Origin: Bradyrhizobium liaoningense
GTDB taxonomy: Bacteria > Pseudomonadota > Alphaproteobacteria > Rhizobiales > Xanthobacteraceae
Reading direction: 5' to 3'
DNA: 64,000 nucleotides
Assembly (NCBI RefSeq): GCF_018130955.1
Contig: NZ_JAFCJM010000033.1
Coordinates: 24,176-88,175, forward strand
Each line of letters opens with the position of its first letter. The stretch's first letter is position 1. The notes under the pieces were generated by a model, which saw nothing but the letters and a program-made list of their open reading frames with translations, was not told where the DNA came from and made no database searches. Shown here one piece after another: positions 34,474 through 42,893 of this stretch. The translations under genes were made by a program, and so were the position numbers.

Positions 34474-34851
34474 CGGTCCGCGCCGTCAGCCGGACGAGCG
34501 CGGCGGATCGATCAGCCTGGCGATCACCGGAAAATACGCATCGCCTATCCCCTTCCCGATCATCTCCTCGAAAATGGTGCTTATCAGCGCAGCGCCGCGC
34601 AAGCTCAGGCCGGCCTGGCCACCGAGCGCGCGCGAGAAGCAGAGCGCGCGGCTACAGAAGACCGACAGGCAATGGCCGGATACGGTGCCGGTGCTCACGA
34701 ATAAATCTTGCCGCAGCGACGCGTCCTGCAATGCAGGCAAATCTTCTTGCTTGCCACCAAAAGTGGGCGCAGCCTAGGGTTGCTCGGTAGAGAGCGGGAT
34801 CCACCCGCCTGGGCAAGTTTCACACTGCATAAGAAGAAGTGGAGAAGACGC
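34474..34851. other. Intergenic region without a convincing gene
   Basis: 378 bp between the GntR gene and the MBL gene. A minus-strand frame of 84 codons (34486-34740) exists but has no ribosome site, no recognisable family and an ordinary shadow-like composition. The end of the region should hold the promoter of the MBL gene; GGAGAAG precedes its start. Confidence 0.4.
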
Positions 34852-35823
34852 ATGACGTCAAACGTGACGCGAAGGTCGCTGCTAGCGCTCGGTGCCGGCC
34901 TCGGCGCAACGACCATGCTCGGCGAGACCGTACTCGCGAAAGCGCCCAAGCTGGGCACGCAGCCCAGTTATTTCTACCGTTTTGATCTCGGCAACACGGA
35001 AGTCACCGTCGTCTCCGACGGACCTCTGCTGCTCGGCCCTCCCAAGGGCACTTTCATCGGCGTGCCTGATGACGCCGTGAAAAAGATGCTGTCCGACAAT
35101 TTCCTGTCTCCCGAGAACGTCATGCTCGAACAGAATTCCCCGATCGTCAATACGGGTGACAAGCTCATTCTCTTCGACACCGGCATGGGCACGGCGAAAA
35201 ACTTCGGCCCGACCACCGGACGCCAGCAGAAGAGCATGAAGGAAGCCGGCATCAAGCCGGAGGACATCGACGCGGTGGTGTTCTCGCACGCCCATATCGA
35301 CCATATCGGCGGCGTCGTGGGCGAAGACGGCAATGTGCTGTTCCCCAACGCGCAATACTACATCGCCCAGAGTGATTTCGACTTCTGGACCGATGAAGGC
35401 AAGGCCGGCGGACCGCTGAAGGATTTCGTCCTTCACGCCCGAAAGAACCTGCTGCCGGTGCGCGACCGATTGGTGTTCTACAAGGACGGTCAGGAATTCC
35501 TGCCCGGCGTGCAGGCGATCGCAGCTCCGGGTCACACGATCGGCCATACCATCTTCATGGTCACGTCGAACGGAAAGTCGTTCGCTTTCCTCGGCGATCT
35601 CACCCACCACCCGATCCTGCTGCTGGAAAAGCCGCGGATGCAGTTCTCGTACGACACCGACCCGGCCCAGGCCGCCGAAACCCGGGTGAAGTTGCTGGAC
35701 ATGATCGCCGCCCAGAAGATTCCGGTGATGGCGTATCACTATGCGTGGCCGGGCGTCGGCCATATCGCCAAGACCGGCGAGGGATTCCATTATTATCCCG
35801 AGGCGATGGACCTCTACCGCTGA
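34852..35823 (+). CDS. Tat-exported MBL-fold metallohydrolase
   Basis: A 323-residue metallo-beta-lactamase-fold protein. The N-terminus TRRSLLALGAGLGATTMLG is a twin-arginine signal. Metal ligands: FSHAHIDHIGG (HxHxDH), the His in APGHTIGHTIF, and Asp in FLGDLTHHP. Such exported enzymes include lactonases and methyl-parathion-hydrolase-like proteins. ATG at 34852 has GGAGAAG upstream; the in-frame extension before it is not conserved-looking. It is followed directly by an intrinsic terminator. Substrate unknown. Confidence 0.87.
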   Translation: MTSNVTRRSLLALGAGLGATTMLGETVLAKAPKLGTQPSYFYRFDLGNTEVTVVSDGPLLLGPPKGTFIGVPDDAVKKMLSDNFLSPENVMLEQNSPIVNTGDKLILFDTGMGTAKNFGPTTGRQQKSMKEAGIKPEDIDAVVFSHAHIDHIGGVVGEDGNVLFPNAQYYIAQSDFDFWTDEGKAGGPLKDFVLHARKNLLPVRDRLVFYKDGQEFLPGVQAIAAPGHTIGHTIFMVTSNGKSFAFLGDLTHHPILLLEKPRMQFSYDTDPAQAAETRVKLLDMIAAQKIPVMAYHYAWPGVGHIAKTGEGFHYYPEAMDLYR

Positions 35824-35832
35824 ACAAGCAAG

Positions 35833-35862
35833 ACCCCGGGCTCCCTCCCGGGGTTTCTTTAT
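35833..35862 (+). terminator. Intrinsic terminator after the MBL gene
   Basis: ACCCCGGG (35833-35840) pairs perfectly with CCCGGGGT (35847-35854) around a 6-nt loop, followed by TTCTTTATT. It starts 10 nt after the stop codon. Confidence 0.85.
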
Positions 35863-35985
35863 TGGGCGGCACCTTTCGATCTGATGGTGTGGTCCGGCTT
35901 CGGCAGGGAAACCCGCTTCCATCGGCAGCATTTCGTGCGTAGGAAGGCAGGCAGGCGGATCAACGACCCGGCGGCCGCAACGACG

Positions 35986-37053
35986 ATGCAACAGAGATCG
36001 ACACCGCGTCACGCGCGATGGGCAACGCTGCTGCTGGCGCTGTTCTGCTCTACGCAAGCGCTGGCCCACGCGACGACCATCGGACTCGTCCGCATCGATC
36101 TCATCGGCGATCGCCTCACTTACATTCTTGCAGTGGCCCTGCCCGAGATCCCCAACGGCTCGGCGCTGCTCCTGACCGTCGCCGCCAATGGCGACCGCGG
36201 CGCCGCCGAGACCGTAGCCGAACAGGCCCGGCGCAGCGTCAAGATTGATCTCGGCGGCACGCCTTGCAAGGCCGGCCGCGTACGCATCGCCGGCAGTGGC
36301 GCCAACGATGCCCGCGGCAGCGTCGAAATCGACTTCACCTGTAGCGGCGAGCATGGCCGCCTTACCGTCACCGATGATTGGGGCACCTTCCTTGGCGAGC
36401 ACTATCAGGCGCTCGCCAACATCCGCACTGCAAGCGGCGAGCGGCAGGTGGTGTTCGGCGAAGCCTCGCGCAGCGAAAGCATCGACATCAGCCGCCCGGT
36501 CGCGACCGGCTGGCTCGATTTCATCAAGCTCGGCATCGAGCACATCTTGACCGGCTACGATCATTTGCTGTTCCTGCTCGCGCTGCTTGCAGGGGCGCGC
36601 GGCGTCCTCAGCGTGGTCAAGATCGTCACCGCCTTCACGCTCACCCACAGCGTAACGCTGACGCTGGCGGCACTCGGGCTCGTCACCATTCCCGGCCGCA
36701 TCATCGAACCGCTGATCGCCGCCACCATCATCTGGGTGGCGCTGGAGAACCTGATCTCGGCTGCGCCCGACCGGCGGCGCTGGATGTGGAGTTTTGGCTT
36801 CGGCCTCGTGCACGGGCTCGGCTTTGCCGCAGCGCTCGGCGAGATCGAGCTGAAGGGCGCGGCGCTGGTCCGCGCGCTGATCGGCTTCAACGCCGGCGTC
36901 GAGATCGGCCAGCTCGTCTTCGTCGTGATCGCGCTACCGCTCCTGGCGCTGCTGTCGCGCGGTCGCGGCGCCACGCTGACGCCGCGCATTGCCTCGATCG
37001 CGGCGGCCGTGATGGGCACCTATTGGTTCATCGAGCGGGTCTTTGCCGGCTGA
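35986..37053 (+). CDS. HupE/UreJ-family membrane protein
   Basis: A 355-residue protein with a signal peptide (ending STQALA), an exported beta-rich N-terminal domain (about residues 25-160) and six C-terminal transmembrane helices of the HupE/UreJ_2 type. Conserved parts are IKLGIEHILTGYDHLLFLLALL, FTLTHSVTLTLA and FGFGLVHGLGFA, whose His and Asp residues could bind a metal. HupE/UreJ relatives are linked to nickel or cobalt uptake, but this larger class is poorly characterised. ATG at 35986 was chosen because it begins the signal peptide; no strong ribosome site. No hydrogenase or urease genes are nearby. Confidence 0.8.
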   Translation: MQQRSTPRHARWATLLLALFCSTQALAHATTIGLVRIDLIGDRLTYILAVALPEIPNGSALLLTVAANGDRGAAETVAEQARRSVKIDLGGTPCKAGRVRIAGSGANDARGSVEIDFTCSGEHGRLTVTDDWGTFLGEHYQALANIRTASGERQVVFGEASRSESIDISRPVATGWLDFIKLGIEHILTGYDHLLFLLALLAGARGVLSVVKIVTAFTLTHSVTLTLAALGLVTIPGRIIEPLIAATIIWVALENLISAAPDRRRWMWSFGFGLVHGLGFAAALGEIELKGAALVRALIGFNAGVEIGQLVFVVIALPLLALLSRGRGATLTPRIASIAAAVMGTYWFIERVFAG

Positions 37054-37062
37054 TCTCGGCCC

Positions 37063-37536
37063 TCACGCGGTCACGTCGGCCGCCACCGCCTTCAACACGT
37101 CCCGCACGTCAGCCGGGCTGAGCCGCACCTGCAAACCGCGCTGGCCGCCGTTCACATAAACCTGCTCATGAGCGAGCGCGCTTTGCTCGATCACCGTCTT
37201 GACCGGCCGGCGCTGCCCGAACGGGCTGATACCGCCGACCTTGAAGCCGGTGACGCGCTCGGCCTCCGTCGGCTTCATCATCTGCGCCGACTTGCCGCCG
37301 GCGGCCGCGGCGAGCTTTTTCATCGAGACCTCCTGGTCCGAGGGCACCACCACGCAGACCGGCTTGCCGTCGACCAGCGCCATCAGCGTCTTCAGGACGC
37401 GCGCGGGATCTTCGCCGAGCGCTGACGCAGCCTGCAACCCGATGCTCTCGGCATCGGGATCGTAGTCATAGTTGTGCACGGTGAAGGCGACACCGGCGGC
37501 GGCAAGCGCGCGTGTGGCGGGAGTGACTTTGGACAT
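37063..37536 (-). CDS. ybaK: YbaK/EbsC-type aminoacyl-tRNA deacylase
   Basis: A 157-residue YbaK-fold protein. Conserved parts: VLKTLMALVDGK with the key lysine, VPSDQEVSMKKLAAA, TGFKVGGISPFGQ and the C-terminal NGGQRGLQVRLSPADVRDVL. YbaK removes cysteine mischarged on tRNA-Pro in trans. ATG at 37536 is the natural start; the frame runs on upstream through the palindromic repeat, which is not coding. It is convergent with the HupE-like gene (9-bp gap). Confidence 0.9.
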   Translation of the reverse strand: MSKVTPATRALAAAGVAFTVHNYDYDPDAESIGLQAASALGEDPARVLKTLMALVDGKPVCVVVPSDQEVSMKKLAAAAGGKSAQMMKPTEAERVTGFKVGGISPFGQRRPVKTVIEQSALAHEQVYVNGGQRGLQVRLSPADVRDVLKAVAADVTA

Positions 37537-37591
37537 GGGGCAACATCTAGCACTGTCATTGCGAGACGCGAAGCGCACCGCACGCTCAGTC

Positions 37592-37716
37592 GTCGTCCCG
37601 GCGTAGGCCGGGACCCATAATCCCAGGGAGGAGTTTGGCGAAGATATGTGGTCCGGTACCTCTACCGATCCCAATCGAGAGATCACGCGGTGGGTCCCGG
37701 CCTTCGCCGGGACGAC
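37592..37716. repeat. Paired palindromic (REP-like) repeat
   Basis: A 26-bp arm at 37592-37617 is repeated in inverted orientation at 37691-37716 with one mismatch. Each arm is itself a small hairpin (CCCGGC/GCCGGG around 4 nt; the word starts GTCGTCCCGGC). The pair spans 125 bp between ybaK and fdsA. This is the common rhizobial extragenic palindromic element with the GGGTCCCGGCC signature; it may act as a bidirectional terminator or be a non-autonomous mobile repeat. Confidence 0.75.
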
Positions 37717-37760
37717 AGCGAGAAATGGCGGCGCCGTCCCGCCAATCAGCCGCGCAGCCC

Positions 37761-40529
37761 CTACTCCGCCGCGTCCCGCATCTCGGCGCGCTCGGCCCTT
37801 GCTGCGCAGAACTTGAACTCGGGGATCTTGCCGAAGGGATCCAGCGCCGGGTTGGTGAGCAGGTTCGCCGCCGCTTCCGCGTAGCAGAACGGCATGAACA
37901 CCATGTTCTCCGGCACGTCGCGGTCGGAGCGGACCTTGACCTCGACCGCGCCGCGGCGGGTCTCCAGGCGAATGAAATCGCCGAGCGAAAGCTGCTTCTT
38001 GCGCATGTCCTTCGGGTTCATGAACGCGACCGCCTCCGGCTCGATCTGGTCGAGCACCTGCGCGCGGCGGGTCATCGATCCCGTGTGCCAGTGCTCGAGC
38101 ACGCGGCCGGTCGAGAGCACCATCGGATATTCGTCGTCGGGTACCTCGTCCGGCGGAATGACCTTTGCCGGCACGATCTTGCCGCGGCCGCTTTCGGTCG
38201 GGAAGCCCGTGGTGAAGATGATCTCGTTGCCCGGCTTGTTGGGATCGTCGACCGGATAGGTCACCGCGCCTTCACGCACCAGGCGTTCCCAGGTGATGTT
38301 CTTCAGCGACGGCATCAATTCCGCCATCTCGGTGAAGACGTCGCCGGGGCCCGCATAATTCCAGGGCAATCCCATCCGCTTGCCGATCTCCTGGATGATC
38401 CAGAGATCCTGGCGCGCATCGCCGGGTGGCTTGATCACCTGGCGCGCGAGCTGCACACGGCGATCAGTGTTGGTGAAGGAGCCGTCCTTCTCCGCAAACG
38501 CCGAGGCCGGCAGGATGACGTCGGCGTGGAACGCGGTCTCCGTGACGAAGAGATCCTGCACCACCAGATGGTCGAGCATCGCGAGCGCTTCGCGCGCGTG
38601 CTGGAGATCGGGGTCCGACATCGCGGGATTCTCGCCCTCGATGTACATGCCCTTGATCTCGCCCGCATGGATAGCGTTCATGATCTCGACGACGGTAAGC
38701 CCACGCACGGGGTCGAGGCTCTGCTGCCAGACCTCCTCGAACTTGCCGCGCAGATCGACGCGGCCGACCGGCTGGTAGTCCGGCAGGAACATCGGAATCA
38801 GGCCGGCGTCGGAGGCGCCCTGCACGTTGTTCTGGCCGCGCAGCGGATGCAGGCCGGTGCCGGGACGGCCGACCTGGCCGGTGATCAGCGCCAGCGCGAT
38901 CAGGCAGCGCGCATTGTCCGTGCCATGGACGTGCTGGCTGATGCCCATGCCCCAGAAGATGATCGACGATTTCGCGCGTGCATAGGATCGCGCCACCTCG
39001 CGCAGGGTCTGCGCCGGGATGCCGCAGATCGCCTCCATCTTCTCCGGTGTGAACTCCTTGATCTTCTCCTTGAGCTCGTCGAAGCCCTCGGTGTAGCCGG
39101 CGATGTATTGATCGTCCGTCAGCCCTTCGGTGATGATCGTGTTGATCATCGCGTTCAGCATAGCGACGTCGGCGCCGGGCTTGAAAGCGAGGTGCTTGGT
39201 CGCATGGCGCGACAGCGCCTGCTTGCGCGGATCCATGACGAACAGCTTTGCGCCGTTCTGCTTGACCGCGTTCTTGATGAAGGTCGCCGCGACCGGATGG
39301 TTCACGGTCGGGTTGGCGCCGATCACGACGATGACCTCGGCATCCATCGCAGCCGCAAACGGTGCCGACACCGCGCCCGAGCTCAGACCTTCGAACAGCG
39401 CGGCCACCGACGAGGCGTGGCAGAGCCGCGTGCAGTGATCGACATTGTTGGAGCCGAAGCCGGTGCGCACCAGCTTCTGGAACAGATAGGCCTCTTCGTT
39501 CGAGCCCTTGGCCGAACCGAAGCCGGCAAGCGCCTTCACGCCGCTGGTGTCGCGGATCTTCACCAGGCCCTTGGCGGCGATATCGAGCGCCTCTTCCCAC
39601 GACGCCTCGCGGAAATGAGTGAAGGGATTGGCCGGATCGACCTGGTCGTTGGAATCCTTCTTCGCGTTCGGCAGTCGCACCAGCGGCTTGGTCAGGCGAT
39701 GCGGATGATGGATGTAATCGAAGCCGAAGCGGCCTTTCACGCACAGACGATTGCGGTTGGCGGGGCCGTCGCGGCCTTCCGCGTAGATCACCTTCTCGTC
39801 CTTGACCTGATAGGTGACCTGGCAGCCGACGCCGCAGAACGGACAGAGCGAGTCCACCTTCTTGTCGGCATAGGTGACGCGGGTCTGATTCTCGTCCAGC
39901 ATCACCGCCGGCATCAGCGCGCCGGTCGGGCAGGCCTGCACGCATTCGCCGCAGGCGACGCAGGTGGATTCACCCATGGGGTCGTCGAAGTCGAACACGA
40001 TCTTGGCGTCGGCATTGCGATAGGCCATGCCGATGACGTCGTTGACCTGCACCTCGCGGCAAGCGCGCACGCACAGGCCGCACTGGATGCAGGCATCGAG
40101 ATTGACGCGCATCGCCGGATGGCTGGCATCGGTTGCCCAGCGTTCGGCGGCAGGAAAACGGCTCTCGGTGACGCCGGTCTTCTCGGCCCAGTTCCAGAAT
40201 TTCGACTCCGGATCGTGCGAAGTCTCGCGCGCCGGCTGGTCGGCGACGAGCAGTTCCATCACCATTTTCTGCGCAGCAGTCGCGCGCGCGGACTCGGTCT
40301 TCACCTTCATGCCGACGGAGGGCGTGCGCTTGCAGGAGGCCGCCAGCACGCGCTCGCCTTCGATCTCGACCATGCAGGCGCGGCAGTTGCCGTCGGGGCG
40401 ATAGTCGGGTTCAGGCGAGTAGCAGAGATGAGGAATGTCCCGGCCCTGGCGCTTTGCGACCTGCCAGATGGTCTCGCCGGGCTTGGCCTCGACCTGCTTG
40501 CCGTCGAGCTCAAACGTAATCTTGGTCAT
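37761..40529 (-). CDS. fdsA: NAD-dependent formate dehydrogenase, alpha (catalytic) subunit
   Basis: A 922-residue molybdo/tungsto-bis-PGD enzyme that oxidises formate to CO2. Domains in order: NuoG-like [2Fe-2S] (Cys36, 49, 52, 66); two [4Fe-4S] in ACIQCGLCVRAC (about 147-157) and CVACGECVQACP (about 190-200); the catalytic-domain cluster CPFCGVGC...NRLCVKG (229-266); and the metal ligand Cys370 in CTRLCHASS, the place of selenocysteine in E. coli FdhF. It overlaps fdsB by ATGA. With a fused beta subunit, it resembles the two-subunit Methylobacterium FDH1, which contains tungsten. Sequence alone cannot decide Mo or W. Confidence 0.95.
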   Translation of the reverse strand: MTKITFELDGKQVEAKPGETIWQVAKRQGRDIPHLCYSPEPDYRPDGNCRACMVEIEGERVLAASCKRTPSVGMKVKTESARATAAQKMVMELLVADQPARETSHDPESKFWNWAEKTGVTESRFPAAERWATDASHPAMRVNLDACIQCGLCVRACREVQVNDVIGMAYRNADAKIVFDFDDPMGESTCVACGECVQACPTGALMPAVMLDENQTRVTYADKKVDSLCPFCGVGCQVTYQVKDEKVIYAEGRDGPANRNRLCVKGRFGFDYIHHPHRLTKPLVRLPNAKKDSNDQVDPANPFTHFREASWEEALDIAAKGLVKIRDTSGVKALAGFGSAKGSNEEAYLFQKLVRTGFGSNNVDHCTRLCHASSVAALFEGLSSGAVSAPFAAAMDAEVIVVIGANPTVNHPVAATFIKNAVKQNGAKLFVMDPRKQALSRHATKHLAFKPGADVAMLNAMINTIITEGLTDDQYIAGYTEGFDELKEKIKEFTPEKMEAICGIPAQTLREVARSYARAKSSIIFWGMGISQHVHGTDNARCLIALALITGQVGRPGTGLHPLRGQNNVQGASDAGLIPMFLPDYQPVGRVDLRGKFEEVWQQSLDPVRGLTVVEIMNAIHAGEIKGMYIEGENPAMSDPDLQHAREALAMLDHLVVQDLFVTETAFHADVILPASAFAEKDGSFTNTDRRVQLARQVIKPPGDARQDLWIIQEIGKRMGLPWNYAGPGDVFTEMAELMPSLKNITWERLVREGAVTYPVDDPNKPGNEIIFTTGFPTESGRGKIVPAKVIPPDEVPDDEYPMVLSTGRVLEHWHTGSMTRRAQVLDQIEPEAVAFMNPKDMRKKQLSLGDFIRLETRRGAVEVKVRSDRDVPENMVFMPFCYAEAAANLLTNPALDPFGKIPEFKFCAARAERAEMRDAAE

Positions 40530-42229
40530 TCGGCCGCTTCCTTGAACTCGTCAGGGAAATATTTGATCACCGATGTCAGCGGATTGGATGCTGCCTGTCC
40601 GAGGCCGCAGATCGAGGCATCGCGCATCGCCTGGCTCAATTCGTCGAGCAACGCACGGTTCCAGACCGGTTGCTGCATCAGCAGCGCCGCCTTCTGGGTT
40701 CCTACGCGGCACGGCGTGCATTGGCCGCAGCTCTCGTCCTCGAAGAACTTCATCAGGTTCAGCGCCGCGCTCCGCACACTGTCGTGCTGCGACAGGATCA
40801 CGATCGCGGCCGAGCCGATGAAGCAGCCGTATTTCTCCAGCGTGCCGAAATCGAGCGGGATGTTGTCCATCGACGCCGGCAGGATGCCGCCGGACGCACC
40901 GCCCGGCAGATACGCGTAGAAGCGATGGCCATCGGCCATGCCGCCGCAATATTCGTCAATCAGCTCACGCACCGTGATGCCGGCCGGTGCGAGCTTCATG
41001 CCGGGGTTCTTCACCCGGCCCGACACCGAGAAGCTGCGCAGGCCAAAACGCTCGTTGCGGCCATGGCTCTTCCACCAGTCGGCGCCCTTCTCGACGATGT
41101 CGCGAACCCACCACAGCGTCTCGACGTTGTTGATCAGCGTCGGCAGGCCGAACAGGCCGACCTGGAACGGATAAGGCGGCTTGTGCCGGGGCAGACCGCG
41201 CTTGCCTTCGATGCTTTCGAGCAACGAGGACTCTTCACCGCAGATATAGGCGCCGGCACCGCGCCGCAGATGCAGCGTCGGTCCGCCCGCAGGCAGCTTT
41301 GCGATCTCGCGCTCCAAGATCTCGCGCGCGGCCGGATATTCGTCACGGATGTAGATATAGATTTCGGCGGCCTCGACCACATGCGCGCCGATCAGCATGC
41401 CCTCGATGAAGCGATGCGGATCGGTCTCGAGGTAGTAGCGGTCCTTGAACGTGCCCGGCTCGCCCTCGTCGCCATTGATCGCCATCAGGCGCGGACCGGG
41501 TTCGCCGAGCACCGCACGCCATTTGCGGCCCGTCGGGAAGCCGGCGCCGCCAAGACCACGCAGCGAGGCGTCGTCGAGCGACTTCAACAAATCGTCCCGC
41601 GACAATTCGCCGGTGCGCAGGCGACCCAGCAGCTTGTAGCCGCCGCCGGCAACATAGGCGGCGTAGTCGGTATATTTGGGCGGGTGCGCATGGGTGTCGC
41701 CGGCCTTCGCCGTCGCCAGCACACTCTCGACCGTCGCATGGTCGACGAAGTTGTGGCCGACCTCGGCCGCGGGCGCGGTGTCGCAGCGGCCGACGCAGGG
41801 GGCGCGCACGACGCGCATGCCCGGCCCGGCCTTGCTTTGCAGATCCTCCAGAAGCTTCTCAGCGCCAAGCATCGCGCAAGTCAGCGAGTCGCAGACCCGG
41901 ATGGTGAGCGGGGCGATGTCAGCCTCACCTTCCTTCACCACGTCGAAATGCGCATAGAAGGTTGCGGTCTCGAACACCTCGGCGAAGGACAGCTTCATCT
42001 CGTCGGCAAGCGCCGCGAGATGCGCCGCCGAGATCTGGTGATATTTGTCCTGGATCAGGTGCAAATACTCAATGAGCAGGTCGCGCCGCCGCGGCCGGTC
42101 GCCGAGGAGCAATTCGATCTCATGCCCGGCGGTCGGATCGACCTGGCGCCCCTTTGGGGTGGCTTTGGCGCGCCGGCGTCCCTCACCGGGATGCTCGAAT
42201 TGGCGGACCTTGTGCACGTCGTGGCTCAT
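40526..42229 (-). CDS. fdsB: Formate dehydrogenase gamma-beta fusion (FdsG-FdsB), diaphorase subunit
   Basis: A 567-residue fusion. Residues about 35-170 are NuoE/FdsG-like with [2Fe-2S] ligands Cys113, 118, 145 and 149. Residues about 200-560 are NuoF/FdsB-like with the NADH/FMN segments GLGGAGFPTGRKW and GDEGEPGTFKDR, CGEESSLLESIEG, and a [4Fe-4S] motif SCGQCTPCRVGTQ plus SICGLGQ. It passes electrons from fdsA to NAD+. Separate fdsG and fdsB genes are usual in Rhodobacter and Cupriavidus; the fusion matches Methylobacterium FDH1. No small fdsD subunit was seen nearby. Confidence 0.93.
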   Translation of the reverse strand: MSHDVHKVRQFEHPGEGRRRAKATPKGRQVDPTAGHEIELLLGDRPRRRDLLIEYLHLIQDKYHQISAAHLAALADEMKLSFAEVFETATFYAHFDVVKEGEADIAPLTIRVCDSLTCAMLGAEKLLEDLQSKAGPGMRVVRAPCVGRCDTAPAAEVGHNFVDHATVESVLATAKAGDTHAHPPKYTDYAAYVAGGGYKLLGRLRTGELSRDDLLKSLDDASLRGLGGAGFPTGRKWRAVLGEPGPRLMAINGDEGEPGTFKDRYYLETDPHRFIEGMLIGAHVVEAAEIYIYIRDEYPAAREILEREIAKLPAGGPTLHLRRGAGAYICGEESSLLESIEGKRGLPRHKPPYPFQVGLFGLPTLINNVETLWWVRDIVEKGADWWKSHGRNERFGLRSFSVSGRVKNPGMKLAPAGITVRELIDEYCGGMADGHRFYAYLPGGASGGILPASMDNIPLDFGTLEKYGCFIGSAAIVILSQHDSVRSAALNLMKFFEDESCGQCTPCRVGTQKAALLMQQPVWNRALLDELSQAMRDASICGLGQAASNPLTSVIKYFPDEFKEAAE

Positions 42230-42515
42230 CGATTCGTCTCGATCTCGTCCTTAGAACGGCTCCAACACTAGCCTCTGGTATGCCAGATGCCAAGCGATTT
42301 ATCCCGCTCTCGGAAGCAGTTAAGCGCGGTGCAGGGCGTTCCCTGACCCGCTGCCGGGAACGACGCCGCATCCATCTCACGCGCCTGAACTAACAGAACG
42401 AAACCCGAATTGGATTGAAGATCAATAAAGGCGTCCTATGCTGCGATAGCGAAATCCTATCGAGTTCCCGATCCAGTGCATGCAGGCGGCTTCCACGCCC
42501 CTGTCGTTCGCCGGG

Positions 42516-42809
42516 TCAGCTCTTGCCCATGCACTCCTCGATATAGAACCAGCGGTCGTCGCCCGCGAGGCCCTTGGCCTTCACGTCCTTGCGGCACTCC
42601 TTCAGCTTCGACTTGTTGGCGCTCCACTTGGCCTTCATGTCCTTGAGCTTCTGCGCGGTCAGCTTGAGCTTGCCGGGCTTTGCCTCGGTCTTGGCCTCGG
42701 TCGCGGCGGGCGGCGTTGCGGCCGGTGCCGCGGCGGTCTGTGCGGATGCGGACTGCAGTGCGCCGGCGACGAGCAGCATGGCGGCGGCACAAACGAGTTT
42801 GCGAACCAT
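42516..42809 (-). CDS. Small exported PsiF-like protein
   Basis: A 97-residue protein with a signal peptide (MVRKLVCAAAMLLVAGALQSASA), an Ala/Pro/Thr-rich linker and a basic C-terminal part, KLKECRKDVKAKGLAGDDRWFYIEECMGKS, whose paired cysteines and spacing resemble the PsiF repeat. ATG at 42809 was chosen to begin the signal peptide. It lies between the formate dehydrogenase genes and the OFA carrier but has its own spacing. Function unknown; PsiF assignment is tentative. Confidence 0.65.
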   Translation of the reverse strand: MVRKLVCAAAMLLVAGALQSASAQTAAAPAATPPAATEAKTEAKPGKLKLTAQKLKDMKAKWSANKSKLKECRKDVKAKGLAGDDRWFYIEECMGKS

Positions 42810-42893
42810 CGAAATTCCCCAGAGGTTGTTTTGAAACAATCGAGATGAGCGGCGGGAGCGCGCAGGGCGCTCCCGCTCGCGATGAATGTGCGA

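Noticed and set aside
34486..34740. 84-codon minus-strand frame after the GntR gene
   Set aside because: No ribosome site, no family resemblance, and it overlaps the likely promoter region of the MBL gene. Left as unassigned intergenic DNA.
37635..40919. 1094-codon open frame on the plus strand
   Set aside because: Antisense to fdsA, whose cysteine clusters and metal ligand are all in place. The frame is a shadow produced by strong third-position GC.
42245..42300. Weak -24/-12-like sequence (TGGCAT-N5-AGGC) upstream of fdsB
   Set aside because: Spacing of GG and GC is right but the -12 element is poor and no GGACAAAATGTCC palindrome lies nearby, so I do not call a sigma-54 promoter for the formate dehydrogenase genes.
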